From Macrocystis pyrifera (lineage: Eukaryota > Sar > Phaeophyceae > Laminariales > Laminariaceae), in NCBI GenBank assembly GCA_031763025.1, contig JASSKH010000028.1, positions 5,160,075 through 5,224,074 on the forward strand: a stretch of 64,000 nucleotides of DNA. Direction: 5' to 3'. Below the pieces are notes generated by a model. The model was not told where the DNA came from and did not search any database. It worked only from the letters and a program-made list of their open reading frames with translations. Positions within the stretch are counted from its first letter, which is position 1, and each line of letters opens with the position of its first letter. Positions 21,371 through 33,794 of the stretch are shown here, in pieces. The position numbers and the translations under genes are program-made.

Positions 21371-22767
21371 TGTGCCATCTTGAGGCCCTTCGCGTACGAG
21401 AGGGTGGTATGGTCAGTACGAAGTCGGCGCTGGAAGCCAATGGCTCGCAACAGGACTTGGTGGTGAGCCGTTCGAAGCTTGGCAAAGTGTTCCGCTCTGA
21501 GGGTCCACGTCACACATCCGTACAGCAGGGTCTCAATTACCTCGGCCTTCAGCATTCGGACTTTCAGGCTAAGGGGGGCGGTCGTCCTATCATACAGCTC
21601 CGGGCCGAACCGTTTGAGGCATGCTCGCATGAGACGGATCCGTCGGTCGATTTCGAGCGAGAGGTCAGCGTTTTCGTGGATAATGTCGCCTAGGTACAAG
21701 AACTGGGCCGTCTGCTTATACCTCTGGCCTGCTGCTTCGATGACGAGCGGTGGTGCGAGGGTTGTCTGGTCTGGTGTTTGCAGAAGCATTGTCTCCGTCT
21801 TCTGTTTCGATCCCGTAAGGCCTGCTGCTTCGAAGACAGTCACAATGACTGTCATCATTTTCGCGAGCCCATTAGCCGACTTCGAGACAATTGCTGCGTC
21901 ATCGGCGTACAACATGCCCCATACAAGCCTTCTAACGCACGCCAACGGCTCCTGCTTCTCCGTTCCGACTACTCCAGCATCACTGAATTGGACCAAATCC
22001 CTTACGATGGCTAGTACGACGTGTAATGCAACAGCGAGGAATACGTTGAACAGTAACGGTGATAGCACACAGCCTTGCCGCAGCCCCCGCGTCACATCAA
22101 ACCATTCGGAGTGCTCGCCGTCATCCGTACGCACGCGAGCCCGCATGCCATCGCGGAAATTACTGATATTTCTCAGCATCTTGGTTGGTACGCCCAAAGG
22201 TGTGAGTACCTCCCATAACAGTTCTCGGTCGACAGGGTCGTACGCTTTCTGCAGATCGATGAAGCACAAGTACAGGGGGATTTTCCTCTGTCGTCCAAGC
22301 TCTTGCAACCCGACGAACAACATACCAATCGTTGATCGTGCGGGGCGGAAGCCGCACTGTTCCTCCGGGAGTAATTCCACGGTCTAGCAGTAGTTGGGGA
22401 GGCAGGACGCGACGATTTTCAACAAAGCTTTGCCTGCGTGGGCAACAAGGGAAATCCCTGTGTAGTTGTTGCAATTAGTTCGGTCCTTCTTTTTGTGAAG
22501 GGCCTTGATGATCGCATATTTCCATTGCTGGGGGAGTTCTTCTGTTACCCAAACATTGACAAGGATGTTGTGAAAGCACTGGGCGAATGCGGGGTGGTCG
22601 ATTTTCAGCAGTTCGGCCGGGAAACCATCTGGCCCGACAGCATTCCACTTTGGCATCGCTTCCGTCATCTCGTCTATGAATGATTCATCTCCGAGCGACA
22701 GTTTAAGCGGTAGTGGTGGCAAGAGGTCGATGATCGTGGCATCGAGTTTAAGCGATTTCGTGTTCAA
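21274..22767 (-). pseudogene. LINE reverse transcriptase
   Basis: The frame begins with [19 protein letters not shown] and [10 protein letters not shown] (reverse transcriptase block 0/1). A TAG at 22384-22386 interrupts it. It continues with [49 protein letters not shown] and MLYADDAAI, the catalytic YADD. Later blocks include [15 protein letters not shown]. This enzyme copies the element's RNA at the nicked target. The two halves are in the same frame, so the TAG is a single nonsense change. Confidence 0.92.
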
Positions 22768-22790
22768 GAGTTTGTGTTAAAACCCCCCCA

Positions 22791-23447
22791 TCATTCACGA
22801 ATTCGCACCTTATCCCGCAACAGCGTGCTATCCTCGTCCCTAATGAACTGTTCGCTTCTCGCTTTAGTCCCTTCCAATCCTACCGTACACTTCAGGTGCT
22901 TGTAAAAGCCTCTCTGGTCGTTGTTCTCTAGGAGTCGTTCGGTTTCAGCGAGGTACGCTTCGATGTACGTATGCAGTCCTGCGGCAATCACCTTCTGCAG
23001 GTTCGCACACGCAGATCTCAGTGTCTTCCACGAGGTTCTATCCCGGGGGTGGGCACGCAAGAATAGCGGTGCATCCTCCCTCGCTGTCCATGCTAATATG
23101 AATGCGGCCAAGGTTTTGGCAGACTCACACCATCCATGTCTGCGGTGGCGACGTGAAGGGGGTGGTACATCTTTTTCGATCGCATCAATATTAGCCGCAG
23201 TGAAAACCTCAACCATGCCAGACGTATTACAAGCTGGTTGAGAGATGACCCTCGCGACTACTCTTTCACGACACTTTTCATCGGACATAAAAACTGCATG
23301 TCGAACTCTCGGCGTTTTGTCGGTCTCGGCGTTTTGTCGGTCTACGTATTTGTTTGTTGGACGCACAGTGACCACTGAGTCGGACTTTGATATACAAGAT
23401 GTTGTAGTCTGAGTCAGCCTTAGGAGGCTGTGGGACGACTTTAACAT
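22791..23447 (-). pseudogene. LINE linker between endonuclease and reverse transcriptase
   Basis: About 218 codons with a helical, charged character (LHTYIEAYLAETERLLEN, RGFYKHLKCTVG), typical of the region between endonuclease and reverse transcriptase. It ends in a stop and is out of frame with the reverse transcriptase that follows. Confidence 0.7.
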
Positions 23448-23739
23448 CTTGTACTCTAGATCGATGGGCTTGACGGGTTAGAATGTAGTCGATCCGCTGA
23501 AGGTCGTTCGGGCTGGTGCCGTTGTGTGTATGCGAAATCCCGCCCTTGCACGTGCTGAAAAACGTGTTGGTGAGAGCTAACTTGCAATTGATGGCGAACG
23601 ACAGGAGTCGTTTGCCATTATCGTGTACGTCGTATGGAAAGTTGTATACTACTGGTTCAGGTACTATGTAAAAGCACATACCTGGTATATACCTCTGTAA
23701 AACATGATGTAGCATGGTTGGTGGCGCAGTGACCAACAA
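23278..23739 (-). pseudogene. LINE endonuclease C-terminal part
   Basis: Contains NDLQRIDYILTRQAHRSR and then KADSDYNILYIKVRL, the end of an APE-type endonuclease, which nicks target DNA to prime reverse transcription. The family normally has His in the SDH position; here it is SDY, so the catalytic His appears lost. An imperfect ~18-bp duplication (CGGCGTTTTGTCGGTCT, about 23311-23345) sits where the frame changes to the next segment. Confidence 0.75.
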
Positions 23740-23820
23740 ATTATACTATTAACATATATAATATATACCTGGTATATGTTTTTGGCATTGGAGAATTCCG
23801 GGGTGGGGGGGGGAAACGGC

Positions 23821-24834
23821 GTTGTATACAAGATATCATACAACCAGCACTACTCGTTCTAAAACAATAAACAAGAAGGCTGCGTACAGATATTATTAAT
23901 ACCTGGTACCTGGTGCAGGGTATTTATTTATTTTCCACTACGGCAACCTTGTACCTGGTAGGCGAAAAGGTGAAGTGATGCAATTTGTTTTGGGTTTAGG
24001 AGTCAGATGATTCGACGGGCAGAGAGCCCGGTCATGGTACGACTCGAGAGGGCCTAATTTGCTGATCGTGCTCTCATTAGTGACAGGTACTGTACCACGT
24101 AGTTCACAGCAACAACACCAAGCTGGTGCACCGGTGCAGCAATCAATATGTGGGTGATGTTCGCTCGTAGCGCTGAGGGCAGTATGTATGCACACAAAGA
24201 GATGCAAAAAAAAAGCCGAAAAAGCAAACTGAAGCAACGAGGTACGCGATACGCGATGGCTCTGATAATTATATACCAGGCACCTGACAGCCTGATAGCT
24301 GGTATTAATACTATATTAATACTCGAGTATTATTTTACGCTGCCGCCGATCATCCAATGAAAAAAAATGCAGTATAGGCGCGGAAACAAGAAACACCTAA
24401 TTAATCTGAGCAAGCCTGAGATTGTCATTGGGGCGCCATCTCCAAACAACCTTGAACATAGACGGGTTATTATATACCTGGTAGGATTTAGTCTAGAGTT
24501 CACCAATGAGCCGTGTTTCTTGGCTCAATTTTCTTAGCGTTCTCCAAAAAGTGAGCAATATGTTCTTATCGGCGGGCCTATACTGTATTGGGATATATGA
24601 AGCCACCCATGAAGCCACCCGTCGCGGGGCAGGTGACTTCGCCCGGGATAACCTCCGCCCCCAAGTGCGCGTTCACCGCTGTGTCTTCCCTGGGATTGAA
24701 ATGACGTTCCAGAAAAGACTATGCTAAGCTTGTGGGGGGGGTGGGAAGGTCTGTATTCTTACCGGCACCCAACTCCCTGTCCTCGCTGCGAGGCTCGTTT
24801 TGAGCCGAATGGATCGAAAAAAACGGTGCTACTG
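23821..24834 (+). repeat. ~1.0-kb tandem duplication, unit 1
   Basis: Matches 24835-25835 in the same order. Shared blocks include TACGCGATACGCGATGGCTC, AGAGGGCCTAATTTG, AACAAGAAACACCTAATTAA and CTGCGAGGCTCGTT. Possible short coding remnant at 24506 (MSRVSWLNFLSVL), similar to one at 25496, unrecognised. Confidence 0.85.
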
Positions 24835-25835
24835 CTGTTGTACCTCGTATACAACCGCCACTACTCAAACTAAAACACGATATGAGAAGAATGGCTGCGT
24901 ATAGGTATTATTATTTTCTTGTATTTTTTTATTTTCCACTTTACGGCAACCTGGTGCCTGGTAGGCGAAACGGTGAAGTGGTGCAATGTGTTTTGGGGTC
25001 AGGAGTCAGACGATTTGACGGGCAGAGCCCGGTCAGGGTACTACTCGAGAGGGCCTAATTTGTCCATCGTGCTCTTATTGTTGCCAGGTACTACGTAGCT
25101 CACAGCAGCGACACGAAGCTAGTGCACAGCTGCAGCAATCAATACATGTGCAAGGGGTGGGTGATGTTAGCTCGTAGCCCTGAGGACGGCATATGCACAC
25201 AAAGAGGTGCAAGAAAGCCGAAAAAACAAACTGAAGCAGAAAGGTACGCGATACGCGATGGCTCTGGTGACCTTGTACCAGGCACCTCATAGCTGGACCA
25301 GGCAACTGATAGCTGGTACTAATACTAAATGTGTTTTTTTTACGCTGCCGCCGATCATTCACTGTAAGCACAGTATAGGCCCGCCAACAAGAAACACCTA
25401 ATTAATCTGCGCAAGCCTGAGATTCTCATTGGGGCGCCGTCTTCAAACAACCTTTAGCATAGGCTATTATAAAAGATTTAGTGTAGAGTGCACTAATGAG
25501 CAGTATTTCTTTGCCCAATTTGCTTAGCATTCTCCACAAAGAGAGCATTATGTTCTTATTGGGTAGTTTCTTATTGGCGGGCCTATACTCTGTATTGGAA
25601 TATATGAAGTCATCCATGAGGCCACCCGCCGAGGGGAAGGTGGTGTCGCCCCGGATAAATTCCGCGCCAAGTGCGCGTTCAGCGCTGTGCTCTCCCTGGG
25701 ATGGGATTGGATTGGAGGCCGTGCAGGAAAGACTATAGTAAGTTTTTAGGGTTGGGAAAAGGTCTGTAATCTTACCTCACCTAGTTCCCTGTCCACGCTG
25801 CGAGGCTCGTTCTGCGTTTGGGGCCGAATGAATCG
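24835..25835 (+). repeat. ~1.0-kb tandem duplication, unit 2
   Basis: Second unit, diverged by substitutions and small indels. The frame at 25496-25738 (MSSISLPNLLSIL, then FLLGSFLLAGLYSVLEY) has a hydrophobic stretch but no known family. Confidence 0.85.
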
Positions 25836-26159
25836 TTGGGCTCTTATGACACGTAGACAGTCGGACAAAACCCTGGAACTACCTTTTGGTACCCAGCTGA
25901 GTTTCCGTTGATTGGTTGACGATTTTACGGGCACAACAACAGCCAAAAACGTCCTCGACCAGCACTCCCTTTGTTTGTATTGTTTGTAGTGTTGGATATC
26001 GTACCGAAATTTTCGATATATCGTTTGATTAAAAACAAATCCGGCGAATACCAAAATCAGTTACACCTGATCTGTTTGAGCCAAAATCAAGTACATTCTG
26101 AAACCAAGTAAAAACGGTGTTACGTCCATGAAAATCCGGCAAAAACGGAATGCGCCTGA

Positions 26160-26890
26160 AGCATTAAGCGTGCCACATTGACTCCAAAATCTCAGTTGTT
26201 TTGTTTTCTTTAGGGTGTAGGTACCACGGGCTCCACTTGGACCTCCAGAGAGTCACTATTACTATGCTTCGTTTGTTTTGCCACGGCGGGAGCGCCAAGA
26301 GTATACAATCTGCCCCTCCCCCCGTTGACAGCTTTAAGGCTTCTAGACCGTCCGCGCGGAACCGCCTGCTCGGCACGAAATTATCTTGCCGTACCAAACC
26401 TGAGACCACCTCGACGCGGGGTGGTGCAGACAAAATGCCGTGTGACCATAGTGCTGTATGGACTGCTGTGACCATAGAAAAAACAGAGTACGCATCACAG
26501 CAACTAATTGAAGCACGTCGCACACCCCAATGAAGAAAAAGTGAAACCAGCGTAGTACGGTATGCATTCATATAAATACGTACTTTTACGAACGACGTAT
26601 GAGTACAGAGTTTATACGTAGGTCAATACAGAAGAAATTCAACCGAGGGAGAGCAGACGCATACAGAGAGAAAAAACAGTATATGTACGTATGGGCTCTC
26701 TGATTGAAAGTTGGCCAAAATCAGTTAAAAATGCTAGACAGTAGAAAAAGTCAGGTACACCTTTTTTTTGCCTTTCCAAGCCACAAAATCAGTCAGTCAC
26801 GATGTCAGCCTGGCCGATAGCAGGGCTCCTGCGGTGTTTTGTACTTGTTTTTAGAATGTAACTGATTTGGGCCGAAAAGTGGCCAGGTAT
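26160..26890 (+). repeat. Dispersed ~0.75-kb repeat, copy 2
   Basis: Partner of 8320-9040. Followed by GATAACGATAA-type motifs (26945-26975), also seen near 58290-58370. Confidence 0.75.
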
Positions 26891-27149
26891 TCGTACCTGA
26901 TTTTGCTAATACCCAAAAATTATCGAACCGAAAAAAATTATGTATTTCGATAATTCGATAAACGATAACAATACGATAAGACGACAAAAGACCGAACGCC
27001 TCAGGGGGATAGTAGACGCGGCAAGAAATCAGGCCATGCGTATAGCACCAACCATCAAATAATGTACTTGGTTGACATGTTCAGAACCAGGTGTATGTAC
27101 AAGGTATTTTTGTAGCAGTACAGCAGCAGCGTACCTAATAAAAAAGCGA

Positions 27150-27430
27150 GCAAGCGCTAAGAAAAGAAAGATGAGATTAGCAGGAAATATGAAATTCGGG
27201 GGTCGTTTTACTGGAATTAGCGGACAACGCGCCCCCCTTCTCAATTACGAAATTCAACCTGGGCCAGGTTTCTTGTTTATTATTATTATGTCTCCTGCCT
27301 ATATACTACTGTACGTTGATTCTGGAAACTACTCTCCTGGTGTTGGTTGTGTTCACCGGCACATATATATATGTATTATATATATATGGTTTGTTGTGTA
27401 TGCATGTAATGCGATAAACAGCTGAGCTAT
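27150..27430 (+). repeat. Diverged repeat related to 27990-28210
   Basis: Shares CCTGGGCCAG, TGTATGNATGTAATGCGA and other short blocks with 27990-28210, in the same orientation. No recognised protein. Confidence 0.5.
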
Positions 27431-27463
27431 ACCTATTAATAGTATATAATAAATACGTAGTAC

Positions 27464-27566
27464 TACGGGGGTCCATAGTTAATAGGACCTATGGTATACA
27501 TAAAAACCTATATATTTACGTATTTTCACTAACAATATTTGGTCCTATTTACTATGATCCCCCGTA
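27464..27566. mobile_element. MITE, copy 2 (103 bp)
   Basis: TACGGGGGTCCATAGTTAAT at the left pairs with the right end ACTATGATCCCCCGTA. Best-preserved copy; ends lie at TA. Confidence 0.9.
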
Positions 27567-27589
27567 ATAGTAGCAGCAATATGTGATAT

Positions 27590-27920
27590 GGTACAGCAGT
27601 ATCAGGCTATGGAGGAAGTAGTCATGATACAGCCTGTAGTATCAAAGTCCTGAATACCCTAAGAGTATATTCCCGGGGAAGGTTAGGATAGCCGATAGGA
27701 TAAGAGTAGTCATGCTCTCGAGGAAACTTTCTCGGACAAGTGTCTTTACCCGTCCAGCGGGTTAATAGAAGGAGGGCAGAGTGGGCTTGATGCCTTGAAT
27801 CAAGCCCCTATCGATTCACTCTCCTCGCAATAACTCCCTTCTCTCATGAATGAGGAATAATGCGACAACACAAGAAGACATCTACTAAACAAGAAGAGCT
27901 GACTTCCTAGCCAGTTCCAG
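27590..27920 (+). repeat. Inverted partner of 9190-9720
   Basis: Contains the small palindrome ACCCGTCCAGCGGGT, matching ACCCGTTTAGCGGGT in the partner's reverse complement. Function unknown. Confidence 0.7.
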
Positions 27921-28214
27921 TAGTACCTTCATCAATCTCCTTACCACCGTTACTCGGGTTATACTACAGGATGCCTACTAAGAAAACGCGCAATAAGAAT
28001 GGCAGGCTGAGATTAACAAGAAAAATTGAGGCTCGGGATTCATTACAACTATACACTGAAATGAGTGTATAACGCACCCATTCTCATTAGAGAGATCCAT
28101 CCTGGGCCAGCTTTTCTGGTTCCTATTGAGTGTTTATTGCACATTGGACACCAATGATATACAACGCTACAAGGTTCTCTTCGGGATGTATGTAATGCGA
28201 ATCCCGGCGGCGTC

Positions 28215-28569
28215 GCAAGGCGAAAAAGGAGTCACAGGTAGCACGCGTATATTATTATAATAGCTGTTGATTCATGACGGAAACGCGAGCCATGGGTTAG
28301 CGTGCTGCTCGAAGGAAAGAGTAATAGTTATTAATAGTGGTCAGCAGAAACTGAGTACTACACTTTCCGGGGTAATATTTACCCCCTGCCGTAACGTGTG
28401 ATCAAATAGCGATAGATAGTGTCGCTCACGGTTCACCAACAATAGCCAACAAACGAATCAACGCTTTTTTCTGTCCTTGCAGGTCCTTGTGGTCGATACA
28501 TATATCGGGCACGATATCAGCAAGTGTATTTTTCACACCAAAAAAAATGTGATTTGAGTGAAGTACTCA
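28215..28569 (+). other. Non-coding spacer, nothing recognised
   Basis: Short frames only. Confidence 0.5.
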
Positions 28570-30605
28570 TAGGCTATATGTATTACTATGATTATGTTGC
28601 GGCTCACCACAGGCGACTATTTCTTTCTCCAGTCTTACTTCCAGTCATCCGAGGCTCAGCACAGGCGAGTAGTTTCTTGCCCCCAGTCTTAAATCCAGTC
28701 ATCTCTGCTCGCCTCGGCTCACCACAGGCGAGTATTCTATATGAATTTCGGTCGTGCGTATTTCGGTCGTGCGTGTCGTTGCGTGTCACATGCGTGATGC
28801 TGATTCCTCCGACATCTCGATGTGATGCTGTTGTCGTCACAGAATCATTTTCGCGTACCATTACTGAAATTCTCCAACGAGCCAAACATATATATTCTTT
28901 ATCGCACTGCCTGGCCAACACCGGAGATTTTTTTTTCGTACGTACGTGACAAAAGCCAAGCGTCACAACTCTGTCTCATATAGCCATTGCTATTAATAAT
29001 CTATACGAATTTCGGTCGTGCGTGTCGTCGCCTGTCACATGCGTGATGCTGCTTCCTCCGACTTCTCGGTGTGATGCTGTTGTCTTCACAAAATCATTTT
29101 CGCGTATCATTACTGAAATTCTCCAACGAGCTTAACATATACACATATATATTCTTCATCGCACGGTTGTTGTTGTTGTTGTTGTTGTTGTTGTTGCTTT
29201 CTTCACATTAAACCGTTCTTTCTACCCGTCGACATCCAGCACAACCAGTGTCCGTGCCGATTATTCAATCCTAGAGAGATACAAGTTCGGTAATCACAAA
29301 CTGCCTGGCCAACACCGGAGTTTTTTTTTTCGTATGTACGTGGCAACAAGCGTCATCACTCTCATGGCTATTGCTATTAATATATAACATTGTTACTATT
29401 CATTATATGTATGTATTATTAATATGATAGTATTTTAATAGGCTGTTGTTGTGTGATTCTCGGGTACTCTGTTTTCTTCATTTCGTCTCCCCCAGTTCAG
29501 CAAATGTACGTACCAGGTATAGTATGTATGTGTGTATACCCATGAAGAGTACTATTAATACATACAGCAGCAGGAGTACACGGTCTTCTTCCTCAATGTT
29601 TCAACCCTTTCAAGTCTCTGTCTTATAACCTTGATCCGGGGTGGTCGTACAGAGCAAGCTCTTCTCCTCCCTCCCCACTACTATGCTGTCGAGCATGCGG
29701 TCCTTTCTTTGATGCCTGCGTGTTGCTTTGGGAGAGTGATACATATTACCAGGTATTTTATTAGAGTGTATATAGAGCAAGCTCTTCTACTCCCTCCCCA
29801 CTACTATGCTGTCGAGCATGCGGTCCTTTCTTTGATGCCTGCGTGTTGCTTATGGAGAGTAACACATATTATTTTATTAGAGTGTATTCTGTGTTTCTCG
29901 GCTATTTGTGTTCTTGATTCCGTCTCCCCGGAATCAGCAATTTTACGTACCAAGTATGTATGTACACCCATGAATAGCACTACATACAGCAGTAATAAGT
30001 ATTAATATAGTAGTTGTGGTCTTCCTCACACTACTGTTTCAACCCTTTCAAGCCTCTCTCTGTCTTATAACCTAGATCCGGGGTGGCCGCAGAGGAAGCT
30101 CTTCTCCTCCCTCCTCACAATAAAATTGTCAAGCGTCATCACTCTCATGGCCATTGCTGTTAATAAATAACATTGTTACCATTCAATATATATATGTATT
30201 ACTAAAAGTATTTTATTAGATTGTTGTGTGATTCTCGGGTACACTGTTTTCTTCATTTCGTCTCACCGAGTTCAGCAAATGTACGTACCGGGTACGAGTA
30301 TAGTATATATGTGTGTATACCCATGAAGAGTACTATTAATACATACAGCAGGAGTACACGGTCTTCTTCCTCAATGTTTCAACCCTTTCAAGCCTCTCTC
30401 TGTCTTATAACCTAGATCCGGGGTCGGTCATAGAGCAGGTTCTCCCCCCTCCTTCCCGCTGTTGTGAAGTTTGCACACCTCGGATAACGTAACACTTAAC
30501 GTTTTATGTTAATGTTAGGCGTCAGCGAAAAAAAAACGTAACATTACGTTGCTACGATATCTACTTTCTGGATTTTGTGATAACATGGTGTTAGTGTGTT
30601 AAGAT
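28570..30605 (+). repeat. Repeat R1, intact ~2-kb unit
   Basis: Start 28570 matches 30610 (GTATTACTATGATTATGTTG, then GGCTCACCACAGGCGA blocks). The remainder matches 41071-42590. Internal parts are themselves duplicated: 28740-28920 resembles 28995-29160; 29420-29640 resembles 30210-30430; 29650-29740 resembles 29765-29885. It contains repeat Y (29201-29300), a TTG microsatellite (29164-29195), and the uninterrupted site CTTCACATTAAACCG used as target in R2. No gene recognised. Confidence 0.85.
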
Positions 30606-30974
30606 ATTGGCGGGCGATATGTATTACTATGATTATGTTGCGGCTCACCACAGGCGACTATTTCTTTCTCCAGCCTTACTTCCAGTCATCCGCGGCTCAG
30701 CACAGGCGAGTTGTTTCTTGCCTCCAGTCTTACTTCCAGTCATCTATGCTCGCCTCGGCTCACCACAGGCGAGTATTCTATATGAATTTCGGTCGTGTGT
30801 GTCGTTGCGTGTCACATGCGTGATGCTGATTCCTCCGACATCTCGGTGTGATGCTGTTGTCGTCACAAAATCATTTTCGAGTACCATTACTGAAATTCTC
30901 CAACGAGCTAAACATATATATTCTTTATCGCACTATGTTGTTGTTGTTGTTGTTGTTGTTTTCTTCACATTAAT
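30606..30974 (+). repeat. Repeat R2, left part
   Basis: Second R unit up to the retroelement insertion. Ends in a TTG microsatellite and CTTCACATTAAT. Confidence 0.85.
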
Positions 30975-31306
30975 AAAGAGGAAGGTTGTCGTTGGGGCAA
31001 CCTGGTGTTTGGGGGTAACGGGTAGAAAAGATAAACCAGTGAAGGAATGAGACGGTTTCGGAGGGTTTCCCATATAATAACAAGGGATGTTTAGTACGGG
31101 GGTATGAATGAAAAATAATAGAAACCCCGGATGATAAAGGAAGAAAGACCAAAGCAGTTCAGACACGAGCAAGCAGCGGTAGAGCGGTGTGAAGCGGGGT
31201 CGTCGGGCAGCGAGTATCCAGAATAGATTGCGGACGGGCAAGGCCCTGCACGAGCTGAATAGAACCGGGCAGGGGACGTCAGGGAGTCATCTAGTTGTTT
31301 TTTTTT
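30975..31306 (+). repeat. A1, left split direct repeat
   Basis: Matches A2 (37441-37771) almost base for base, from AAAGAGGAAGGTTGTCG to the T run after GTCATCTAGTTG. Probably holds the 5' promoter and one half of the recombination site. Confidence 0.95.
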
Positions 31307-31375
31307 AGGACGTCAAGGAGTCGTCAAGTGGTCAGCAGTCGTTGAGCCTGTGCGTTGGGAGGGTCGACGGGCAGG

Positions 31376-32006
31376 ATGGCGGAACCTCTTACCGCGATAC
31401 AGCAGCAGGACGAGGAGCACGACAATCTTGTGGGAGGCCCAGGGCCAAGGCGGGGGTCGCCCCAAGGGAACGGGGCGGCCGGTAACGCGGAGGATGATCA
31501 GTCTTCAGCAGGAGGGCCCGGCAACAGCGAAGACGGTAGAGTGCGAACGAATACCCTGAGTGGCCTGGGCACGAGTAGGAATGTGCACTTCGAGGATAGT
31601 CAGATTGTACACCAAGGAGCTCAAATGCGGTCGGGTAGGGGGGGTAGGGGGGGGTACACGTCGCAGGGTAGGGGGCGGGGGGAACGGCTCGTATGGGAAC
31701 CGCGAGCAGTCAAATGCCATGCAACATGCCACACTGCAGCACCACGACCAAAATTTTCCCCGGAAACGAGTCTCAGGGCCCCCCATGGTCGGGTGGAAGG
31801 AGTTCGTACCGGCAGGAGGCGGGGGGGGAGGCGGGCTAGCAATCAGCTCACGAAATCTAACAGGCCCTCACAGGCACCCTGGGGCCCGGGAGGTCAGCCG
31901 CAGCAGCAGCAGCAGCAGGGGTGGGCACCGCAGCAGCCGCATAGCCGGGGCACACCACAGCAGCGACAGCAAAAGTGGGCACCACAGCAAGAAGGGTGGG
32001 CATACA

Positions 32007-32056
<50 letters not shown>

Positions 32057-32875
32057 CACAGCAGCAGCAGCAGCAAGGGTGGGCATCAGAGCAATGCGGC
32101 AGGGAAAACGCGGGGGGGGGGGGGGAGAGGGGGGGGGCATAGGTTGGGGGGGGGAGTACCGAACCCGCGACAACAGCAACAGCGGCCAAGCATGCAGCTA
32201 CAGCAGCAGAAGCAGTCAGACCTCGGGGGGTTCGGGGATGTAAGCGAGTGGGAGATAGACGTGTCGGGGTCGCGACAGCAGCAGATGGAGGCACCCGAAG
32301 GACAGTGGGGGTGGGCGGGGGAGGAGACAAGTCCGTGGGAGAGGGGAGCACGGAGGTTGCACCGGCAGTCACAGCACGAAGCAGCTCCCGGGTGGGGGGA
32401 AGGCAGCAGTTCATTACTCAGCACCAGGTCGCAGTGGGGGGAGGGAGGAGCATCGAATTTCTCGTCCGGGTTGCGAGGTGGGGGGGGGGGGGGGGAGAGA
32501 TGGGGATGGGGAGGTGGGGAGCGGGGAAGCAAGCCATCAGTAGCGGAGACGATGTGGCGCACGAGCAACCGCACAACAGTGGTCTGGTCATCACTGCGCG
32601 GGGGTGGGAAACCCCCACCCTTTGATTCGGCGGAGGCTTTGGGCACGATTCCAGGGACTTTCATCGTCAAGGGGGAAGGGGCACAGCAGGTAGCAGCGCT
32701 GAGCAACATTGATGTGCGGAATTTCGCGCAGAGGGACCATTTTGGCGGGGGGGGGGGGGGGGAGCGCGCAGGTGTCGCTGGACCACAGGGTGGAGGCAGT
32801 GTTTCTTTTGTTGACGTACCTCATGCAGTACGTGGTGGACGAAAACAAAGCCTTTGGCCAAGCGTCGCTGCGTAG
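31376..32875 (+). CDS. Gag-like ORF 1 of the YR element, Gly/Gln-rich
   Basis: ATG at 31376 (MAEPLTAIQQQDEE). The product is low-complexity, rich in Gly, Gln, Arg and Ser (repeated GWAPQQ, SSSSSKGG). A run of about 44 G (32011-32054) codes for poly-Gly. No zinc knuckle is seen in this frame. In other retroelements the first ORF makes the RNA-binding coat protein, and position alone suggests that here. The frame after the G run at 32748-32761 is uncertain: a better protein-like frame (32709-32996; VFLLLTYLMQYVVDENK, then NKLVKRFRVVAQGVKTF) starts near there, so this annotated end may be wrong. Confidence 0.6.
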
Positions 32876-33794
32876 GACGAATAAGCTGGTGAAGCGTTTC
32901 CGGGTGGTCGCGCAAGGGGTGAAGACGTTCCACGCGCAGAATACGCAGGTGGCCCTGTCGGAGCAATTTGAAGCAAAAATTCGTGCAATGTTTTAACAAA
33001 GACCTCCAGGAGTGGTCGGAGGAGGTGGCCCGGCAAGCACATATGTTGAAACAGGAAATCAGCACGTTTCCAGGGCCGAGCGACGTGTACCCGTTGCCCC
33101 TACCGCCGTTCTCGCGGACACATACGTGGGTCACGGCAGCTCCCATCCACCTGGGGGAGGTAGGACACGCCGAGGAGCACGCCGTGGGGGGGTACAAGAG
33201 AGGACGGGGAGGGGGGGAGGGGGGGAGCAGGCGGGGGGACAAGCGGAAGCGGGGCCGCAGGGGGGTGGGGTGGAGGGGGGGGGGGGGGGAACGAGCAAGG
33301 AGTGGGACGGGGAGCAGTGGGGGGGGTGGGGCGGGGAGGAGGGGCGGAGGGGACGGGGCGGGGGAGGCAGGCGGAGGGGGGGGGGAAGGGGGGGGGGGGG
33401 GGGGGGGGGGGAAGGAGCGTACGACCGACCCTGCCGGGGATTATGAGGAACTCGGTGCGTGCCTCCACGAGCCTAAGAGGGGGCTGCCGTGCAGGTACAG
33501 GCACGAAGGCAGGTACAAAACCCCGAAGGGTGCGTATCTGCCGAGGGACGGAGGCGGTTTGGGGGCAAGCGTAAGAGGGAAAGGGACGGGGGAGGGTGGG
33601 GGAGGAGGACGGGGGACGGAGAAGGAGGGGAGGGGAACGACGGGCCGGCGAAGAAATGAGGACACGGGCTCCGCGGCACAGCGGAGCCAACCAAGCGAGC
33701 AATCGTCACGAGCTCGGGGGCGACGGCGACGAGGGCGACGGCGGGGGGTTCGGGTTGGGCGCTTGGCCAGAAGGGGGGTCCGACTCCGGGGTCG
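32760..33794 (+). pseudogene. Gag-like C-terminal region, split over frames
   Basis: Protein-like stretches alternate between frames: VSLDHRVEAVFLLLTYLM to FEAKIRAMF (stop at 32994), then FNKDLQEWSEEVARQAHMLK from about 32985 in the next frame. G-run-encoded Gly/Arg follows (33200-33420). A short Cys/His stretch (ELGACLHEP, LPCRYRHEG, about 33452-33515) may be a degenerate RNA-binding knuckle. Frame changes coincide with homopolymer G runs. Confidence 0.5.

Larger units (their letters stand above)
20861..23739 (-). mobile_element. Non-LTR retrotransposon (LINE), 5'-truncated and mutated
   Basis: Read from 23739 down: the end of an APE-type endonuclease, a linker, a reverse transcriptase with a YADD box, and a C-terminal region, in the usual LINE order. 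The N-terminal part of the endonuclease is missing, as expected for 5' truncation. At least two frameshifts (near 22780 and 21300) and one in-frame stop break it. The family was not assigned; RTE-like is possible. Confidence 0.9.

Noticed and set aside
31857-32709. Poly-Pro minus-strand genes
   Set aside because: Antisense of the Gly-rich, G-run-rich gag-like region.
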